Of a DNA stretch of 19,107 nt, positions 14,634 to 19,107 are shown piece after piece. The position numbers and the translations under genes are program-made. Source of the stretch: CAZDGB01 sp964504645 (GTDB lineage: Bacteria; Planctomycetota; Planctomycetia; Planctomycetales; Planctomycetaceae); contig CAZDGB010000121.1 of assembly GCA_964504645.1 (NCBI GenBank), forward strand, positions 1-19,107. The letters run 5' to 3'. The notes under the pieces were generated by a model. The model was not told the origin of the DNA. It saw only the letters and a program-made list of their open reading frames with translations, and searched no databases. The first letter of the stretch is position 1, and each line of letters starts with the position of its first letter.

Positions 14634-17600
14634 ATGGTGGAGTTGAACGGCTTTCCGCCCAAACGGTCCCAGATTCCATGCGCACCTCGCGGCGCGACCC
14701 GCTTGGCCCTCGTTTTCCTCGCCGTGGCGAGTCTTGGCCCCTCTGCCCTCGCACAGCCGGCCGGCCCGCGGTTCGTCCAGAAAGTACCCGGCGCGGAGAG
14801 CGGAGTCTACATCAAGTGCGATCTGCAGCATCGCTTCGCGGATCCCGATCTGGGCGTGACGCAGTTCGTCTCCCGCGCCGTGGACGGCGGCTGTCAGGTC
14901 GTCTTCGTCTCGCCGTCCGTCCCCACGGACAACAAACAAGCATTGTCGCAATTCCTGCAAGAGATCGAGGGCGTCCGCGCGGCGTTTCCCAAAATCATTG
15001 TCATCCCCGTATTCGCCTGGGTCGTGCGCACGCAGCGAGAATCGGCCCAGGCCATGATTGTGCTGCCGCCCGGCGATGACCACGACCGGCGGTTCGTGGA
15101 ACTCCCCAGCCAGCTCATTCGTACCGGGGCCGGGACGTCGGCGTCGAACGCCGTGGGCCAATCGCTGCGAATTCTCTGCCCCGCCGACCGGCCGGTCGAT
15201 GAGTGGCCGGTTTTGCTGTTCGATGAGGCACAACCCGGCGTCGACCTGCATGCATGGGCCGTGGAACATTTCACCCCCGGCGATTTGTGGAGCGACCCGA
15301 AGAAAGCGCAGCGCTCCATCGGACAATTCGGCCTGCTCGATCGGTGGGACCCGGCAGAGCTGCGCAGCGGCGGCGACTGGGACAAACTCCTGGCCCAAGG
15401 CTGGAACAGTTGGGCCGCGGCGGAAAGCCTGGAGTTCGTACGGGCCGCAGGTTCCCGCACCAAGCCCGGCGAGTTCACCGAGACCTGGCTGCGAGCCGCC
15501 GACACGTCGCCGGCAGCCGTGGTTGATGCCGTGCGGCGCGGCTCGTTCTACGGCGTCTCGGGGGGCAGCGTTCGCGACGTGAAGTTGACCGTGACCGCCG
15601 CGGGGCTGTCGCGTTCCGCCGTCGCGGGCGAGACGATCGACGTTCCGGCCGGCACGCCGCTGAAGTTGCAGTTGTCGCTGACAGTCCCGGAAAACGATTT
15701 CCGAGGGATGCCGCATCGCCTCGACGGCGTGGAGTTGATCCGCGTCACTTCAAGCGACAGCGACATCGTCGTCAAAGATCAGCCCAGCGCCGGCCGCCAT
15801 GTGTTGACTTACGAGCTCGATGCGCCGGACGGCGGCGTGCTGTTTCGCGCGGTCGGTTACCGCGTCGTCAAAGATGGCGCGAACTACGGTTTCTATACCA
15901 ATCCGATCCGCGTGGTTGTCGGCGGTCAATGGAACCGCCCCGCTCCCGCACGCGCCGCCACCCGCTTGCTGCCCGAAGCCCATCTGTTTGTCGTCTTTGG
16001 GTTGCTGGTCGTCCTCTCGGCCCTCGCCGTCGGCGGATATCTGGCGTCGACGGGGAAGCTCGTCCTGCTGTTCGGCGATTCGCTCGACCCGTTCATCGAA
16101 CTCTGGAAGACCTCCGACCTGCGACAAAATCTGCGCGACCTTTTTCCCAGCCGAGGCCGGCGCCAGCAGCATCGCGCAAAACAGGTGATCGGCACCGCGC
16201 TCTCCGTCTCGGAATGCCGCTGGCTGACGTCGGCACTGATCGGACTGGGGACGATGCTGGGCGTCGTCGCGGGCGGCTTTGGCTGGCCTTCCGCCTGGAG
16301 CATTCCCGGAATTCCGACCGGCACGATCACAGGCGTGATTTGCGGTTTTGTGATCGGAACCGCCGTCGCCGCGGCGTCGCGCTGGCAGGCCGGCATCGCG
16401 TTCTGGACTTTCATGACGTTGCGCATTGTCGCCGCGCAATCGGCCGAGAAATCGTTGCTGGCGTTTGTGCCGGCGGCGTTGGCCCTCGCGTGGATGGCCA
16501 CCGTCGTGCGCGAGCCGCTGCGGTCGGGCGCCGTCTTCTGGCCCGCGGACGCGCCGCTCTCCGGGTTGCTCGGATTGTTTCTCGCCGTTGGCCTCTCCGC
16601 CATCGTGGCGATCGTCTTTCCCGGTGTTGCGGGGGATATCGCGTTGCTGCTGGCCTGCTCGGCGATCTTCGTCTGGCGACTGGCGAATTCCCGCTCGTCC
16701 GCGACCTGGCGAACGTTGGCCGTCGCGATCGTGGCCGTGCTGTGGTTCGGCGGACTCCTCTGGTCCACGCCGCAAACCGGCGAAATCCCGTCGTGGGGGA
16801 TGATTCTGCATGCCCTCGCGGAGTCTGTCGGCATCGCGACGCTGCTCGCAGCGAGTCTGCCGCAACGCACCGATGTCTTCGGCGCCAGCCTGAGCCAGGC
16901 GGCGCTGGCCATCGTGCTCAGCCTAGGATTCGCCGAGCCGGTGGCGAGCGGTTCCCCGCTGCTAACCGCCGCGGCCTTTCTCGGCATCGCGGCCGTGTTC
17001 CTCAACGAACCGGCGTTTCCCTGGAAACTGTCCGGCGCGATTGCCGCCGCAGCGCTGGGCCGCCTGCTGTTGTTCTCGCCCGAACAGGCCGGCTCGTGGC
17101 TGGTCGGCGGCGTGGTTTGCCTGGTCTTCAGCGTCACCAGCCGTCATCCGGTTCGTACGACCTGGTTCGTGCTCCCCTACGTCCTCGCCGGCGGATTATG
17201 GGCGATCCGGCAATCGGTCGAAGGGGGTTGGCGCCAGGTCGACGACGAGGGGTTTGTCACGCTGCTCCAACACGAGTTTGCCGCGCTGAAAGCGATCTGT
17301 CCGGACCCGGCGCGGGCGATGAACATCGCCGGCGAATTCGCCGTGCTGTTCTGTCTGACAGCGTTGTCCGTGCTGTATTGGCCGCTGAGAGCCCGCACCC
17401 ACGGCGACGTCTTCGACGGACTCGGCCGCCTCATCTGGGCTAGCTTGCTCCTGTGCGTCTTTGCGTTCGCCTGCCAGTTGCGCTGGACGACTTCGAGCCT
17501 CATCGCGTGGATGTCGCTGATCGGATTGTGGGCCGCGAATCTCCCTCCGACGGCGTGGGCCGCACGACCTTCCTCTGACTCACTAACTCTCGAAGACCGA

Positions 17601-19079
17601 AACTGGAATCGCTGGCGGCTGTTTCTGGGCTGCGCCGCCGTCGTCGTCGCCGGACTGATCGCCTACGGTTCGCTGGTGCCGTTCCAGTGGCGCGAAGTCT
17701 CTTGGCATCAGGCCGTGCACGACTTCTGGCGTCAGACGCAGTTTCAGCAAATGTGGCGTCGCGTGAGCAGCGACCGGCTGGTGAATCTGTTCCTGACGGT
17801 CCCGCTCGGATTCTGCCTCTACGGCAGCATGGTCCTCGGACGCCGCGGCATCGCCCCTCGCCTCTGGGCCGTGTTCGAGGCCTGGCAGGCGTCGTGCTTC
17901 GTCAGCGTGCTGGTCGAAATTTCGCAGTACTGGTCTGCGAAACGCGTCGCCTCGGTCGACGACGTCGTGGCCCAAGCGATCGGCGCACTCGTGGGGATCG
18001 TGGTCTGGGTGCTCGTTGGCGAGCGGATCGTCGGGCGTCTGGCCGCTACGCATTCTCACGACGGCGAGGCCCGCTGGACGCAATTGCTGTGGCCGTATCT
18101 GCTCGGAATGCTGGTCTTCGCAGTGATGCCGGCCGGCCTGCCAGTCACGTCGCCCAAGCAGTTGTACGCCCATTTTCGCGACGGCCGGCTGTCGGTGCTG
18201 CCGTTTGCCGACAGTCCGACCTGGCCCGATGTCGCGCACGATTTCATCGTCGGCGTATTGATGTTCGTCCCCATCGGCCTCTGGAGCGCCGCGGCGTTCC
18301 GCAAACCGGGCACGCCGCTCCGTTCGTTGTGGGCGGCGACCGCGTTGGGAACGGCGTTCGCCGCGCTGGTGATGACGGTCCGCGCACTCTGTTCCGTGAA
18401 GCAGACCGATTCCTCCTGGCTGCTGACGGGACTGCTCGGTTCCGTGCTCGGAGCCGAGTTGCTGCGCTACTCCGTCTACACTGCGGCGAACCGCCGCGCG
18501 AATTGGAAGGCCGGCGTAGCTTGGTGGGCGACGAGCTTCATCTACGCAGCGCTCGTCGCGGCGCATTTCCTGCATCCGTGGGTCTTCGACGCCGCGCCGG
18601 AACAGATCGCCGCGGGCTGGAAGACGTTTCTCGGGACGCCGTTCGCCGGGTTTCACTCGGGCGACGACTGGCAACTCATCGATCAGGTCTTGCGGAAGCT
18701 CGCCTGGTTCGCCGCGCTGGGGGTGCTGCTCGGTCACGCCGTGTGCCGCACGAGCGAACTTCGCGCCGTCCGCGTTATCGGCGTCGTGTGCGCGCTGTTG
18801 CTCGCGGCGGGCGTTTCGCTCGGCATCGAAGTCGGCCAGTTGCATCAAACCGCGCGCACGCCGGAATTCACCGATGTTCTGATATACTTCGTTGGAGCCT
18901 GCCTGGGCCTGTGGCTGAGAATGGCCTGGATCGAATCGTCGCGAAGCGAAGGAGCGTTTACGCTGCCAGCGAACGCGCCACCCACGCTAACGGCTGCGAG
19001 CCTCTTGCAGACGGCACTGGCGCTCGGCGTCGCGCTGCTGTTGTTCGCCGGACTGGCGCTGGTGTTCCTGCGGCGTTGA
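14634..19079 (+). CDS. Degenerate PHP-like ectodomain fused to polytopic membrane core with three VanZ-like modules
   Basis: The product is about 1481 residues from the ATG at 14634. A signal peptide (hydrophobic core 24-40, ending S-A-L-A) leads into an ectodomain of about 41-445. Its second half matches PHP-family proteins: G-D-W-D-K-L-L-A-Q-G near 247, A-A-V-V-D-A-V-R-R-G-S-F-Y near 294 and a beta-sandwich closing with Y-T-N-P-I near 421. The expected metal motifs look lost: D-L-Q-H instead of DLHxH (63-66), S-P-S instead of TDH (93-95), A-E-S-L-E-F instead of SDxH (263-268). Many membrane helices follow from about 450. Three VanZ-like modules start near 1008, 1152 and 1303; the first contains E-I-S-Q-Y and V-D-D-V, the third G-I-E-V-G-Q-L-H-Q. 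The start is uncertain: ATG at 14610 is also possible. Function unknown; a ligand-sensing or envelope-assembly role is conjecture. Confidence 0.8.
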   Translation: MVELNGFPPKRSQIPCAPRGATRLALVFLAVASLGPSALAQPAGPRFVQKVPGAESGVYIKCDLQHRFADPDLGVTQFVSRAVDGGCQVVFVSPSVPTDNKQALSQFLQEIEGVRAAFPKIIVIPVFAWVVRTQRESAQAMIVLPPGDDHDRRFVELPSQLIRTGAGTSASNAVGQSLRILCPADRPVDEWPVLLFDEAQPGVDLHAWAVEHFTPGDLWSDPKKAQRSIGQFGLLDRWDPAELRSGGDWDKLLAQGWNSWAAAESLEFVRAAGSRTKPGEFTETWLRAADTSPAAVVDAVRRGSFYGVSGGSVRDVKLTVTAAGLSRSAVAGETIDVPAGTPLKLQLSLTVPENDFRGMPHRLDGVELIRVTSSDSDIVVKDQPSAGRHVLTYELDAPDGGVLFRAVGYRVVKDGANYGFYTNPIRVVVGGQWNRPAPARAATRLLPEAHLFVVFGLLVVLSALAVGGYLASTGKLVLLFGDSLDPFIELWKTSDLRQNLRDLFPSRGRRQQHRAKQVIGTALSVSECRWLTSALIGLGTMLGVVAGGFGWPSAWSIPGIPTGTITGVICGFVIGTAVAAASRWQAGIAFWTFMTLRIVAAQSAEKSLLAFVPAALALAWMATVVREPLRSGAVFWPADAPLSGLLGLFLAVGLSAIVAIVFPGVAGDIALLLACSAIFVWRLANSRSSATWRTLAVAIVAVLWFGGLLWSTPQTGEIPSWGMILHALAESVGIATLLAASLPQRTDVFGASLSQAALAIVLSLGFAEPVASGSPLLTAAAFLGIAAVFLNEPAFPWKLSGAIAAAALGRLLLFSPEQAGSWLVGGVVCLVFSVTSRHPVRTTWFVLPYVLAGGLWAIRQSVEGGWRQVDDEGFVTLLQHEFAALKAICPDPARAMNIAGEFAVLFCLTALSVLYWPLRARTHGDVFDGLGRLIWASLLLCVFAFACQLRWTTSSLIAWMSLIGLWAANLPPTAWAARPSSDSLTLEDRNWNRWRLFLGCAAVVVAGLIAYGSLVPFQWREVSWHQAVHDFWRQTQFQQMWRRVSSDRLVNLFLTVPLGFCLYGSMVLGRRGIAPRLWAVFEAWQASCFVSVLVEISQYWSAKRVASVDDVVAQAIGALVGIVVWVLVGERIVGRLAATHSHDGEARWTQLLWPYLLGMLVFAVMPAGLPVTSPKQLYAHFRDGRLSVLPFADSPTWPDVAHDFIVGVLMFVPIGLWSAAAFRKPGTPLRSLWAATALGTAFAALVMTVRALCSVKQTDSSWLLTGLLGSVLGAELLRYSVYTAANRRANWKAGVAWWATSFIYAALVAAHFLHPWVFDAAPEQIAAGWKTFLGTPFAGFHSGDDWQLIDQVLRKLAWFAALGVLLGHAVCRTSELRAVRVIGVVCALLLAAGVSLGIEVGQLHQTARTPEFTDVLIYFVGACLGLWLRMAWIESSRSEGAFTLPANAPPTLTAASLLQTALALGVALLLFAGLALVFLRR

Positions 19080-19107
19080 GTCGCATCGTGCGGGAGATGG
19101 ATGTGAC

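Noticed and set aside
16639..16680. L-A-C-S-A-I-F stretch resembling the exosortase active-site Cys motif
   Set aside because: The surrounding helices do not follow the exosortase layout, the usual Gly after Cys-Ser is missing, and no matching Arg and His motifs were found downstream.
15929..18848. Long alternative frames within the PHP-like/VanZ gene, on both strands (504 codons plus strand, 421 codons minus strand)
   Set aside because: Their translations are Arg/Ala-rich and lack hydrophobic or conserved patterns, whereas the chosen frame has a signal peptide, membrane helices and VanZ motifs throughout.
19080..19107. Possible start of a further plus-strand gene (ATG at 19097)
   Set aside because: Only three codons remain in the window and the purine-rich GGGAG abuts the ATG with no spacing; nothing can be supported.

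Overview
The window looks like a chromosomal piece from a GC-rich planctomycete. The main evidence is a minus-strand pair typical of that phylum: a cytochrome-like PSCyt1/DUF1549/DUF1553 protein overlapping a Tat-exported DUF1501 protein. A PEP-CTERM surface protein, a FemAB-like protein of the exosortase-associated type and very large membrane-anchored repeat proteins fit the same picture. No rRNA, tRNA, CRISPR array, insertion sequence or phage gene was seen.

Layout. (1) Positions 1-5249, minus strand: a compact unit reads PSCyt1/DUF1549/DUF1553 protein, then DUF1501 protein (11-base overlap), then a small hotdog-fold thioesterase (1-base TGATG overlap). After a gap holding an odd low-complexity tract comes the first codons of a possible transporter. 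(2) Positions 5250-5434: divergent intergenic region. (3) Positions 5435-7719, plus strand: a GT4 glycosyltransferase followed closely by a FemAB-like acyl/aminoacyltransferase, probably one transcript. (4) Positions 7720-8790: a single-gene unit with a good sigma70-like promoter, a PEP-CTERM protein and a strong intrinsic terminator. (5) Positions 8791-19079: a 1427-residue TPR protein, an AT-rich fold-back repeat, a membrane-anchored beta-repeat protein not assigned to a named family, and a roughly 1480-residue membrane protein. That last protein combines a degenerate PHP-like ectodomain, a polytopic membrane core and three VanZ-like modules.

Reading of the whole. The right two thirds look like a cell-surface or extracellular-polymer locus. 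The glycosyltransferase and FemAB-like protein are of the kind that accompany exosortase/PEP-CTERM systems, a PEP-CTERM substrate sits next to them, and three envelope proteins of unclear function follow. No exosortase is present in the window. The most original element is the last gene: its ectodomain resembles PHP phosphoesterases in its C-terminal half but appears to lack every metal-binding motif, and it is joined to repeated VanZ-like modules. Domain calls were made by eye from remembered family patterns and no database search was run.
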